Assembly (NCBI GenBank): GCA_943704415.1
Contig: CALSCO010002396.1
Coordinates: forward strand, 1 to 15,343
Source: Parvularia atlantis
Taxonomy: Eukaryota; Opisthokonta; Rotosphaerida
Reading direction: 5' to 3'
DNA: 15,343 bases
The notes under the pieces are model-generated. The model worked only from the letters and a program-made list of their open reading frames with translations, was not told the DNA's origin and searched no databases. This document shows positions 1-7,139 of the stretch, one piece after another; positions within the stretch are counted from its first letter, which is position 1, and each line of letters starts with the position of its first letter. Position numbers and translations under genes: made by a program.

Positions 1-240
1 ACGGCAAGCAACGCTCGCGTCTCCGAGTCGTCCGACCACCAACGCGGTGACCTCGACCGTCAGGTGGCCGACCTGCAACAAGCAAGCGTCGTCATCAAGG
101 ACATCGCGTCTGGTTTGAACTGGAACAGGCCTGGCTTATCTCAAGAACCACGAGCACTGCTCGTGATGCGGGGGGAAACCTCTGAGGCTGCCTCAGGCCC
201 GGAGAAAGGTGCCACCAAGGACGACTCGGCTCCACAGTGA
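1..240 (+). CDS. possible 3' end of a truncated gene, unrecognised
   Basis: Frame 1 is open from the window edge to a TGA at 238-240 (79 codons), so any gene here is cut off on its 5' side. The first 37 or so codons end mostly in G or C, like the other genes of the window, and read as a hydrophilic, helix-prone stretch (motif DRQVADLQQASVVIKDI). From about base 110 the third-position bias weakens, so the true exon may end near there, for example at the GT at 113-114, and the rest may be intron or 3' UTR. I recognise no domain. An alternative is chance openness in GC-rich DNA. Confidence 0.3.
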   Translation, partial: TASNARVSESSDHQRGDLDRQVADLQQASVVIKDIASGLNWNRPGLSQEPRALLVMRGETSEAASGPEKGATKDDSAPQ

Positions 241-530
241 CACAAGGAGTTCAGTTTAGGTTTAAATAGGCACTTTTGTAAGAGGCGTCTCCGCAAACAG
301 GCTACACGGGCAGCGAGCGCGTCGGGGTGGGGCCGAGCGTCGCGCCAACCGCCTCCTTGAGCTCGTCGCCCAGGTGCTAGGAGCTGGGCCACAACTGCTG
401 CCGCCTGTGCCTTCTCACGCTTCTTCTTGCGATCCTGCCCAGCCTCGTCCATCAGCCCTTCCGCACTCGCTCGCTTTCGCCCGCCGTCCACCCTTTGCAC
501 ATGTACACACGTGACCGCACATGCTGATTT
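241..530. other. intergenic, no confident gene
   Basis: About 290 bases between the TGA at 238 and the TTC1 stop codon at 531. Bases 240-290 are clearly AT-richer than the rest of the window and look like 3' UTR. On the minus strand an open stretch begins at an ATG near 446 and encodes a Lys-rich segment (RKKKREKAQAAAV). A second open minus frame ends at a TAG at 302-304 and reads GDELKEAVGATLG. The two are in different frames, with no convincing intron between them, so I do not call a gene. Confidence 0.35.
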
Positions 531-1308
531 CTACGCCGGCCCGCTGGCGCCGGCGGGCGTGTTTTGCACAAAGTTGACCGAGTACGAGCCCGTGTTGGGG
601 TCCTTCTCAAACTTGAAGTTGTCGGTCGAGAGGCCAAACTTGTTGAGGACCATGTTGCCGAGGTCCTTAAGCTTGCCTGGTAGCGCGGGCGTATGCCGGT
701 GAGCTCGCCGCGCCGATCGACGCGGGGCATGCGCACCGAGCATCTCGGCCTTTTGCCGCTCGCGCTCGGCGTCGACGCGCGGCGTGAGGCGCGCGGCGCC
801 CTGGGTGGCGACGAGGTTGGCGGGCTCGAGCTCGGCAGCGCGCTTGTAGTCATCGAGCGCGGCGCTGAGGTGCTCGAGCGCGGAGTCGTCGCCGGCGAGC
901 TTCTCGCGGGCCTGTGCACGCCGCACAAGCGCCTTAACGTAAGCCGGATTGACGGCGAGCGCCTGTGTGCAGTAGTCGACGGCATCGGCGTAGCTTTGCT
1001 GCGTGCCCGATGCGAGCGCGGCCGTGAGGATGCGCGCGCACACCCGCCCGCAGCGCGCGCCCGCGCGCACGCACGAGCTTGACGTAGCACGCGGCGATGT
1101 TGGCCTTGAACACGGCCACGTCGTGCGCGTCGGACGGGCTGAGGCGCACGGCCTCGAGGTAGCACGCGATCGCGTCCTCGTACTCGCCCGCGGCGAAGAG
1201 CGCGTTGCCCCGCTCCTTGAGCGCGGCCGGCGTCGGCGCGTCGGGCTGCGGCTCGGCGTCGAGCTCTTCAATGACGACCATCCGCGGAGTGTCACAATAC
1301 GCGGCCAT
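531..1308 (-). CDS. TTC1: TTC1-like tetratricopeptide repeat co-chaperone
   Basis: Three exons on the minus strand: 1308-1075, 998-737 and 676-531, joined in phase 0 and phase 1, giving 213 aa. Residues about 28-140 hold TPR helices (LKERGNALFAAGEYEDAI, then NPAYVKALVRRAQ). The C-terminus carries the family signature KLKDLGNMVLNKFGLSTDNF, followed by GSYSVNFVQN, nearly as in animal TTC1. TTC1 proteins are cytosolic TPR adaptors reported to bind Hsp70/Hsp90 and G-protein partners. Introns are 76 nt (GTGCGT...CAG) and 60 nt (GTGCGC...CAG); the second is open in frame, so retention would not be obvious. The protein lacks the long acidic N-terminal region of animal TTC1 (about 290 aa). The start is the ATG at 1308-1306; an internal ATG at 1281 would give 204 aa. 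It is divergent from the ENPP gene, with overlapping start codons. Confidence 0.9.
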
Positions 1309-1657
1309 GCTGGGTGCTGAGGACGACGAGGCGGCCGCGTTCGAGGCGCTCGAGCACGACGCGACGCAGCACGGCACGCGCGCGGCGGCGCGTCGCGGGG
1401 ACGACTACAACGTGCTGACGTCGTTCGACCTGGACGATGGCACGGACGATGGTGACCGGCCCGCGCGGCGCACGGCGACCCGCGGCTGGCGGCGGCACGT
1501 GGCGCTCGTTGGGCTGCTCGCGGTCGCGCTCGTCGCGCTCGTCGTGGCGACGACCGTGGCGGCCTTGGCGCACGTGCGTGCGCACGTGTGTGCTGCTACC
1601 GGCTGACAGACACCGCGCAGGGCCGATGGCTCGAGGACCAGCTCGCACCGACACCCT

Positions 1658-1688
<31 letters not shown>

Positions 1689-3036
1689 CGGGACCATGCC
1701 CGCGCTCGTGCTGCTCTCGATCGACGGCCTGCACAGCGACTACCTCACGCGCGCGCTCACGCCGCACCTGGCCAGCCTCGCGGCGCGCGGCGTGCAGGCG
1801 GCGCAGATGCAGCCCGTCTTCCCGAGCAAGACCTTCCCGAACCAATACAGCCTCGTGACGGGCCTGTACCCGGAGAGCCACGGGATCGTCTCGAACGTGT
1901 TCTACGACCCCGTTCTTAACGCGAGTTTCGTCTACAGCCGCCCGCAGGACGCTCAGGACGCGCGGTGGTGGGGCGGCGAGCCCATCTGGAACACGGCGCT
2001 CAAGGCCGGGCGGCGCGCGGCGTGCCTGTTCTGGCCCGGGTCCGAGGCGCCGATCCAGGGCCTGCGCCCGACGACGTACCTGAGCTACAGCACGCAGGCA
2101 ACCGGCCTGAGCAACACGGCGCGCATGCAGCTCGTCCTCGACCAGCTCAACCAGACCGTGAGCGAGCGGCCGGCAGTCGTCGCGGCGTACATGTCGTCAG
2201 TCGACTCGGTCGGGCACAGCTACGGCACGACCGCGCCGCAGCTCGACGACGCGCTCGCCGACGTCGACGCGGCCGTGGGCGTGCTCCTGCGCGGGATCGA
2301 CGCGCTCGGGCTGGACGACGCGGTCGACGTCGTCGTCGTCTCGGATCACGGCATGGTCGACGTTGACGCGGAGCGCGTGGTCTACCTCGGTGCGCTGTTG
2401 CGCGCGCGCGCTGCCGTGCTGGCTGCTGACGACGCGGGTGTATCAGACGACTACATCGCGCTGGCCGACGTGGCCGTGATCGAGCTCGGGCCGACGACGT
2501 CGCTGTTTGTCGACACGGCCGCGCTGCGCGACGCGGTGTTTATGCAGCTGGCCGCGGCCGCCGCAACCGGCACCGCGCACTTCCGGCCGTTCCGCCGCGA
2601 CCTGGGCGAGGTGCCCGCGCGCTTCCACTACACGCACAACGCGCGCATCGCGCCGATCCTGCTGCTGCTGGACGAGGTGCGCTCGCAGACCGCTGCCGTG
2701 ATGCGCGGCACAAGCTGAGCGCGTGCGTGCGTGCAGGGGTGGTCAATCAGCGTGCGCGGCTACGCACAAGGGCTGCGCGGCAATCACGGCTACGACAACG
2801 CGCTCGCGAGCATGCGCGCCGTGTTCCTGGCAGCCGGGCCGCACTTTCGGCGCGGGGCGGTCGTGCGCGAGACGTTTGCGGCGGTCGAGGTCTACGCCGT
2901 GCTCGCGCGCGTGCTCGGCCTCGCGCCTGCGCCCAACAACGGTGCGCGTCTGCCTTGTGGCGCGCCTCGCTGACTTGCGCGCGTTCCCGCAGGGACCTGG
3001 CCCTCGCCCTTGGCCGACGTCCTCGTTGGTGTGTAA
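1307..3036 (+). CDS. ENPP-family ectonucleotide pyrophosphatase/phosphodiesterase, type II membrane
   Basis: Four exons: 1307-1573, 1621-2676, 2737-2941 and 2993-3036 (523 aa). An acidic cytosolic tail is followed by one membrane segment at residues 65-88, then a Pro-Thr stalk (about 99-111), then the alkaline-phosphatase-superfamily catalytic domain facing outside or the lumen. The two-zinc site is complete: D124 (SIDGL), nucleophile T160 (PSKTFPNQ), D284 and H288 (SVDSVGH), D331 and H332 (SDHGM), and H458 (GNHGYDN, in exon 3). The ending PNNGTW...ADVL is typical of the short ENPP4/5/6/7-like members, with no somatomedin or nuclease-like domains. It should cleave phosphodiester or pyrophosphate bonds of nucleotides or phospholipid head groups; the substrate cannot be read from sequence. 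Introns are 47, 60 and 51 nt, all GTGCG...CAG. An ATG at 1271 is an in-frame alternative start. The stop codon lies in the terminator of the convergent tRNA-Pro. Confidence 0.93.
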
Positions 3037-3041
3037 AAAAA
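3035..3041 (-). terminator. Pol III oligo-T terminator of tRNA-Pro
   Basis: Seven A residues on the plus strand are T7 on the tRNA strand, two bases past the tRNA 3' end. This is the standard RNA polymerase III stop. Two of the bases (3035-3036) also belong to the ENPP TAA stop codon at 3034-3036. Confidence 0.85.
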
Positions 3042-3043
3042 GA

Positions 3044-3115
3044 GGGGCGTACCGGGGATCGAACCCGGGACCTCTCGCACCCTAAGCGAGAATCATACCA
3101 CTAGACCATACGCCC
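3044..3115 (-). tRNA. tRNA-Pro (anticodon AGG)
   Basis: A complete 72-nt cloverleaf with no intron. The acceptor stem GGGCGTA (3115-3109) pairs perfectly with TACGCCC (3051-3045), with discriminator C at 3044. The A box is TGGTCTAGTGG and the B box GGTTCGATCCC. The anticodon stem CTCGC/GCGAG encloses the loop TTAGGGT, giving anticodon AGG, which reads CCU and, after A34-to-I editing, CCC and CCA. No CCA is encoded, as usual in eukaryotes. It lies between ENPP (convergent) and the SDR gene (divergent, ATG 76 bp from the tRNA 5' end). Confidence 0.97.
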
Positions 3116-3191
3116 GCACGCAGTCATGGCGGCCGAAAGGCATAAGGAGCGACCATCATCGCCCCCAAGATAGACTTGAGCCGCGGCGCGA

Positions 3192-4018
3192 ATGCGGGTG
3201 CTGGTGACGGGCGGCAACGACGGCATGGGCCGGATGATGGTCGAGGCGCTCGTGGCGCGCGGCGCACGTGTCTACATCACGGCGCGGGCCGCCCCGGCCA
3301 CGCCCGTGCCCGGCGTGCGTGCGTGCTTCGTGGCGGACCTCGGCTCGGAGGCGTCGTGCGAGCGCGTGGCGGCGCTGCTGGGCGAGCACGAGGACGCACT
3401 CGACGTGCTGGTCAACAACGCGGCGCGGCGATCGGCCGACGACGCGCTCGCGGCCCCAGCCGGGACGCAGCAGCGCGCGTGGGAGGGCGTCTTTGGCGTG
3501 ACGCTCTTCGCGGCCTTCTTCCTGACCAAAGCGTGCGTTACTCACGCTCATGCCTGCGCGGCCCACACACGCACACGTGCACGCTCAGGCTGCTGCCGAT
3601 GCTCGCGCGGGCCGCGACTACCGACCAGCCGGCGCGCGTGATCAACGTGTCGAGCATCAGCGGTGCGCTTTCTCCCACGCAACGGCCGACCGGCTGACCC
3701 GAGCGGGCAGGCATCGGCGTGCCCTCGTACGACGCCAACGCGTACATCGCCGCCAAGGCCGGGCTCAACCACCTGACGCGTGCGCTCGCGGCCCAGCTGG
3801 CGCCGCGCCGTGTCACGGTCAACGCGATCGCGCCGGGCGTGATCAAGAGCCGCGCGCGGCAGGCTGACGTGCCGGCCGAGTACGTGCCGCTGGGGCGCGT
3901 GGGCGACGCGGCCGACGTGGCCGGCGTGACCGAGTTCCTGTGCTCGCGGGGCGCGGCGTACATCACGGGCCAGGTCATCGCGCTCGATGGCGGCCTGCTC
4001 GTCAAGGCGCACTTTTGA
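3192..4018 (+). CDS. short-chain dehydrogenase/reductase (SDR), FabG-like
   Basis: Three exons: 3192-3532, 3589-3662 and 3711-4018 (240 aa, the usual size for classical SDRs). The Rossmann nucleotide-binding motif TGGNDGMG is at residues 6-13, NNA at 75-77, the catalytic serine in NVSSISG (135/136), and Y150-x3-K154 (YIAAK). VNAIAPGVI and TGQVIALDGGL complete the classical C-terminal pattern. It should be a soluble NAD(P)H-dependent oxidoreductase acting on a carbonyl or hydroxyl group; FabG-like 3-oxoacyl reductases are the closest remembered pattern, but the substrate is unknown. Introns are 56 nt (phase 2) and 48 nt (phase 1), with donors GTGCGT and GTGCGC. No mitochondrial or plastid targeting extension is present at this start. 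Its last two codons and stop are included in a downstream duplication. Confidence 0.92.
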
Positions 4019-4092
4019 CCGCTCGACACGCAACCGTTGTACAGCACTCCACGCAACACTTTTGACCGCTCGACACGCAACCGTTGTACAGC
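4010..4092 (+). repeat. tandem 36-bp duplication spanning the SDR stop codon
   Basis: Two identical 36-bp units, 4010-4045 and 4057-4092, begin with CACTTTTGACCGC and end with GTTGTACAGC. They are separated by 11 bp (4046-4056), so the period is 47 bp. The first unit contains the last two SDR codons (His, Phe) and the TGA; the second is wholly in the 3' flank. It looks like a recent local tandem duplication. Confidence 0.95.
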
Positions 4093-4137
4093 GCCACAAA
4101 CACACACTCACACACGCACGCACGCACGCACGCACTC
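4093..4137. repeat. CA/CGCA simple repeat between convergent genes
   Basis: A CA-rich stretch passes into an uninterrupted CGCA tetranucleotide run at about 4113-4135. It forms the short spacer between the SDR 3' flank and the TMEM192 stop codon at 4138-4140, and probably belongs to both 3' UTRs. Confidence 0.85.
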
Positions 4138-5368
4138 TTACCGCCCACGCGCACTCGGCCCGCCCACGCTGTCGAGCTGCGCGCTCAGCGAGGCCACGGT
4201 CGCCTCGAGCCTCTGGATGGTCTGGTTGCGCTGCGTCGTGCGGCGCGGCGCGCATGTTAAGCAGGCCAGTCGCACCCAGACGCCCGGCCGCACCTCGGCC
4301 AGCGCCATGCGCATCTCGTTATCCTTGGACCGGAGCAGGTACTGGTAATCGCTCTGCGCCACTGCGTGTGAGCGCGCACGCTGCAGCACCCGGGCCGCGC
4401 GCACACCTCGGTCGGCTGGTCGTTGTCCTGCTCGTACCGGCGCAGCTTCTCGGTCAGCTGGACGATGCGCAGGCTGAGCGTCTCCTTCTGCTGCTGCAGG
4501 TACTTTATCATGTCGCCCTGCTTCTCCATCACGTCGTCAAGATAGTCCTCCTCGTTGAAGCCGAGGTCGTGCGTGATGCGCTCGTTCTGCGCCACGTTGA
4601 CCGCCTCAAAGCCCGGCACGAGCTCCTCGGACGCGTCCGGGGGCGGCTTGGTGCGGTTGAACACGGCCACTTGACGCATCAGCAGGATCACGTTGATGCC
4701 AATGATCAGCGCCTCGACGGTGACGACTGCCTGCAGCACGTTCAGCCGCTTGAGACCCAGGTACGACTCGCTCTCCTTCCACAGGCAAAACAGGACGAGG
4801 ATGACGGCGTTGCCTGCGTCACTGGCGTCAGCAAGTGCACGGCCGGGGCCAGGGCGGAGGGGCGCACCGCAGCTGAGCACGACCAGCGGCAGCGTGCGCC
4901 TGGGCCGCGTTCTGCGGTGGAAGCTGAGGTGGCCTGGCGTTGCACACGCGATGAGCGGGGCCCCGAACGCGCGCCCCCGAATGCGCGCCCCCGATGCGCA
5001 CCAAGGTAGCGGATGCGCCGGAAAAAGTACTCGACGTAGAACGTGAGCAGGGCCACGAAGACGCAAACGATGACGTGCAGCAGCACCGAGAACAGGAAGA
5101 GCGAGTCGTCGCCGAGAAAGTCGGCCGAGTAGTCGATGTAGAGCAGGACGCAGTACGCGACAAGCACGAGCAGCTCGAGCGCGAGCGCCCACACGACCGG
5201 GAGCGACTGGAACTTCATCCCGACCTCGGGCTCAAAGCCCTTGCCGGGCACGTTGAGCACCGTCTCCGAGTCGGTCTCGGACGCGCGGTCGTCGTCGCCG
5301 GCGCGCGCCGCGAGGGCGTGGGCCGAGCCGTCGTCGCCGCCATCGTTGATCACCGCTGTGCGCCGCAT
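4138..5368 (-). CDS. TMEM192: TMEM192 family endolysosomal membrane protein
   Basis: Five exons: 5368-5002, 4933-4868, 4813-4407, 4353-4294 and 4230-4138 (330 aa). Four hydrophobic segments lie near residues 57-78, 90-113, 137-156 and 170-192. The family signature follows: FNRTKPPPDASEE after the last membrane span, then VMEKQGDMIKYL (239-250) opening a cytosolic coiled coil that continues to the C-terminus. Animal TMEM192 is a late endosome/lysosome membrane protein that dimerises and is widely used as a lysosome marker; the coil here is longer than in animals (about 270 aa total). Introns are 68, 54, 53 and 63 nt. Intron 3 has the divergent donor GTGTGC, and introns 2 and 4 are open in frame. 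The start ATG at 5368 is 23 bp from the divergent BUD13 ATG; a later in-frame Met is residue 51. Confidence 0.87.
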
Positions 5369-5391
5369 TGCCGCAAACAGTTGTGCTGCGG

Positions 5392-5660
5392 ATGTCGGGC
5401 AAGGCGAACTACTTGGCGGCCAAGTACGGCACGGCCGCGGGCGTCAAGCGCAAGCGCGCGCCGACCGTGCGCATCGCCGATGATGACGCCGAGGCCGCCG
5501 TGCTGGCCCGGGCGGACGGTGGCGGGCGCGGCAACGACGACGACGACGAGGACGAGATCGGCGACGGCGAGGATGCGCCGATGGTCGTCGATGGCAAGGG
5601 TGTACCCGTCGAGCGCTTCCGGCGCGACGCCTTCCGGCCGGTCGACGCGCCGCCTGCGAC

Positions 5661-5699
<39 letters not shown>

Positions 5700-6567
5700 G
5701 CGGGTCGGTGCTGCTGCGGGTGCAGGCAAACCGGAGGGCGATCTGTCGCCGCCTCGCCGGCCCGTCGGTGACCTCTCGCCGCCTCGCCGCACCGCTATGG
5801 ACCCGGACCTGTCGCCGCCTCGTTGGCCCGTCGGTGACCTCTCGCCGCCTCGCCGCACCGCTACGGACCCGGACCTCTCGCCACCGCGCCGGCCCGTCGG
5901 CGACCTCTCGCCACCGCGCCGCACACCCGACTCGCCGCCACGCCGCACACCCGCACCGCTGCAGGGAGGCCTCAAGCCCGCAGCAGTCGTCCAGCGTGAG
6001 GCCGAGGAGAAGCGCGCCGAGGCTGCGCGGGTCGCCCAGCAGCGCGCCGCCGCAGCAGCAGCCGCCACCGCCGCCGACGGCAACCAGACCGTCTACCGCG
6101 ACAAGGAGGGGCGCAAGGTCGATTTGCAAGTCGAGAAGGCGCGCAAGATGGCCGAGCGCCGCGCCAAGATGGAGGAGGAGGAGAAGCAGATGGAGTGGGG
6201 CCGCGGGCTGGTGCAGAAGCGCGAGCGCGAGGACAAGGCCGCCCAGTTCCTGCACGAGGCCGCCAAGCCGTTTGCGCGCTACGCCGACGACGAGGACATG
6301 AACCGCGAGCTGCGCGAACGCGACCGCTGGGGCGACCCGATGGCCGTCTACCTGGCGTCGCAGAAGCGCGAGGCCGCCGGCACGGTTGACCGGCCCAAGT
6401 ACCGCGGGCCGCCGCCGCCGCCGCCCAACCGCTTCAACATCCCGCCCGGGTACCGCTGGGACGGCGTCGACCGGTCGAACGGGTTCGAGCGCAAGCTGGT
6501 CACGCACAGCACCGAGCGCGCGCGCCTCTCCCTGGAGCTGTACAAGTACGAGGTGTCGGACATGTAG
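5392..6567 (+). CDS. BUD13: BUD13 homolog, RES complex splicing factor
   Basis: A single-exon gene of 391 aa. The N-terminus (SGKANYLAAKYG, then a basic patch and VRIADDDAE) matches the BUD13 pattern. The middle contains a 12-codon GCT run (poly-Ala) and six DLSPPRR/DLSPPRW repeats, also typical of animal BUD13. Residues about 235-290 form a charged helix (VEKARKMAERRAKMEEEEK), followed by KPFARYADDEDM and RDRWGDPM. The conserved C-terminal block NRFNIPPGYRWDGVDRSNGF is the part that in yeast Bud13 binds the RRM of Snu17. BUD13 with Snu17/RBMX2 and Pml1/SNIP1 forms the retention-and-splicing complex of the activating spliceosome, acting in the nucleus. It is the only long gene here without an intron. 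The ATG at 5392 is chosen because the family N-terminus begins there. Confidence 0.95.
5662..5697 (+). repeat. (GCT)12 trinucleotide repeat
   Basis: Twelve perfect GCT units inside BUD13, encoding poly-alanine that continues into nearby GCG/GCC alanine codons. Perfect repetition suggests length polymorphism between strains. Confidence 0.95.
5740..5958 (+). repeat. DLSPPRR-coding imperfect tandem repeat in BUD13
   Basis: Six copies of a GAC-CTG/CTC-TCG-CCG-CCT-CGC unit are arranged as an alternating pair (PVGDLSPPRR and a DPDLSPPRR-type unit), followed by two shortened SPPRR copies. DNA copies of the roughly 66-bp double unit are nearly identical, implying recent homogenisation, while the peptide motif itself is shared with animal BUD13. 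Confidence 0.9.
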
Positions 6568-6661
6568 ACGTGATGGATGATGATGAGGGACATGGTGACG
6601 AGAGAAAAAAGAAAAAAAAAGAAAAGAAAAAGAGCACGACCCGGACGGCCGCGCCAGAAGC
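6568..6661 (+). other. BUD13 3' flank with purine-rich A tract
   Basis: The sequence immediately after the BUD13 stop contains GATGATGATG and then, at about 6604-6640, an A-rich tract broken only by single G or C bases. It is probably the BUD13 3' UTR and polyadenylation region. On the minus strand the same tract gives extra oligo-T stops behind the permuted tRNA. Confidence 0.5.
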
Positions 6662-6671
6662 AAAAAGAAAA
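6662..6671 (-). terminator. Pol III oligo-T terminator of the permuted tRNA
   Basis: T4-C-T5 on the tRNA strand, beginning right after the trailer helix and 18 bases past the end of the 5' half. No run of four T occurs between the B box and this point, so one Pol III transcript would contain both halves. Confidence 0.75.
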
Positions 6672-6689
6672 TCGACGTGGCGGTACATA

Positions 6690-6763
6690 TGGCAGGCGGC
6701 AATTCTACCACTAGACCACCATTGCATCTGCAATGGCCGGGAATCGAACCCGGGTCTACCGCG
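6690..6763 (-). tRNA. circularly permuted tRNA-Gly (anticodon GCC)
   Basis: On the minus strand the tRNA 3' half (6763-6729, 35 nt) comes first, then three bases GAT (6728-6726), then the 5' half (6725-6690, 36 nt). Put in mature order, 5' half then 3' half, they give a complete 71-nt tRNA. Acceptor GCAATGG pairs with CCATTGC, discriminator A. D arm GTCT...GAAT. Anticodon stem GCCGC pairs with GCGGT (one G-U). Loop CTGCCAC gives anticodon GCC, a 4-base variable loop follows, and T stem CCGGG/CCCGG closes loop TTCGATT. The B box GGTTCGATTCC therefore precedes the A box TGGTCTAGTGG. The joint falls between bases 37 and 38, the normal eukaryotic tRNA intron site. Maturation is expected to need splicing endonuclease and ligase to form a circle, then RNase P and RNase Z to cut out the GAT. 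A Gly-GCC tRNA reads GGC/GGU, major glycine codons in this GC-rich genome. Confidence 0.88.
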
Positions 6764-7139
6764 AACTATCGGATTGCTAGATCCGTGTTCTTTGCGCCCC
6801 GTCGAAAGTAATGGCCGGGTAATGCAATATGTTCCTTGACACGGCCGAGGCGCGGCGGGCTAGCACGCACGCACGGCGAGCGCGGGCCGGCTGGCGTGGC
6901 CGCAGTGCAGGCGCGGTGCATGTGCATCGTGCTCGCACGGCGGGGCACGGCGGGTGCGGGGCAGGGTGGTGAGCTTCGCCTTCAGCCGTCCGCCACGACC
7001 ACGTGAATTCCGCCGGCCATGACAGCGCGCTCGCATCGTGGCCGCGCTCGTCAGCCGCACTCGCGCTCTCGCTCTGCGGCTTGTGCCCTGCTCACTGCCC
7101 GCGCCGTGTCGCACGCGCAGACCGCGGTCACCGGCAGGC

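Larger units (their letters stand above)
6662..6805 (-). ncRNA. predicted precursor of the permuted tRNA-Gly with pairing leader and trailer
   Basis: The leader before the 3' half and the trailer after the 5' half are complementary. TCGACG (6805-6800) pairs with CGTCGA (6677-6672), then a G.A mismatch (6799/6678), then GGCG (6798-6795) pairs with CGCC (6682-6679). A leader hairpin lies between that helix and the tRNA: CGGAT/ATCCG around loop CTAGCA, extended by GAAC/GTTC (6790-6763). The span is inferred from this pairing and from the oligo-T stop; the true 5' end is unknown. Confidence 0.65.

Noticed and set aside
4994-6301. 435-residue open frame on the plus strand
   Set aside because: Runs antisense through TMEM192 exon 1 and then out of frame through BUD13; no conserved motif.
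5350-6711. 453-residue open frame on the minus strand
   Set aside because: Mirror of BUD13; its repeats are just the complement of the DLSPPRR-coding and GCT repeats.
6690-6763. Two unrelated tRNA fragments lying side by side
   Set aside because: The halves match each other in acceptor and anticodon stems, add up to exactly one tRNA, share one terminator and have pairing flanks, which unrelated remnants would not.
6764-6790. Hairpin with loop CTAGCA as the anticodon arm of a conventional tRNA using the downstream T arm
   Set aside because: The loop has six bases with a 5-pair stem, and no D arm or A box and no matching acceptor 5' strand is found upstream to 6840.
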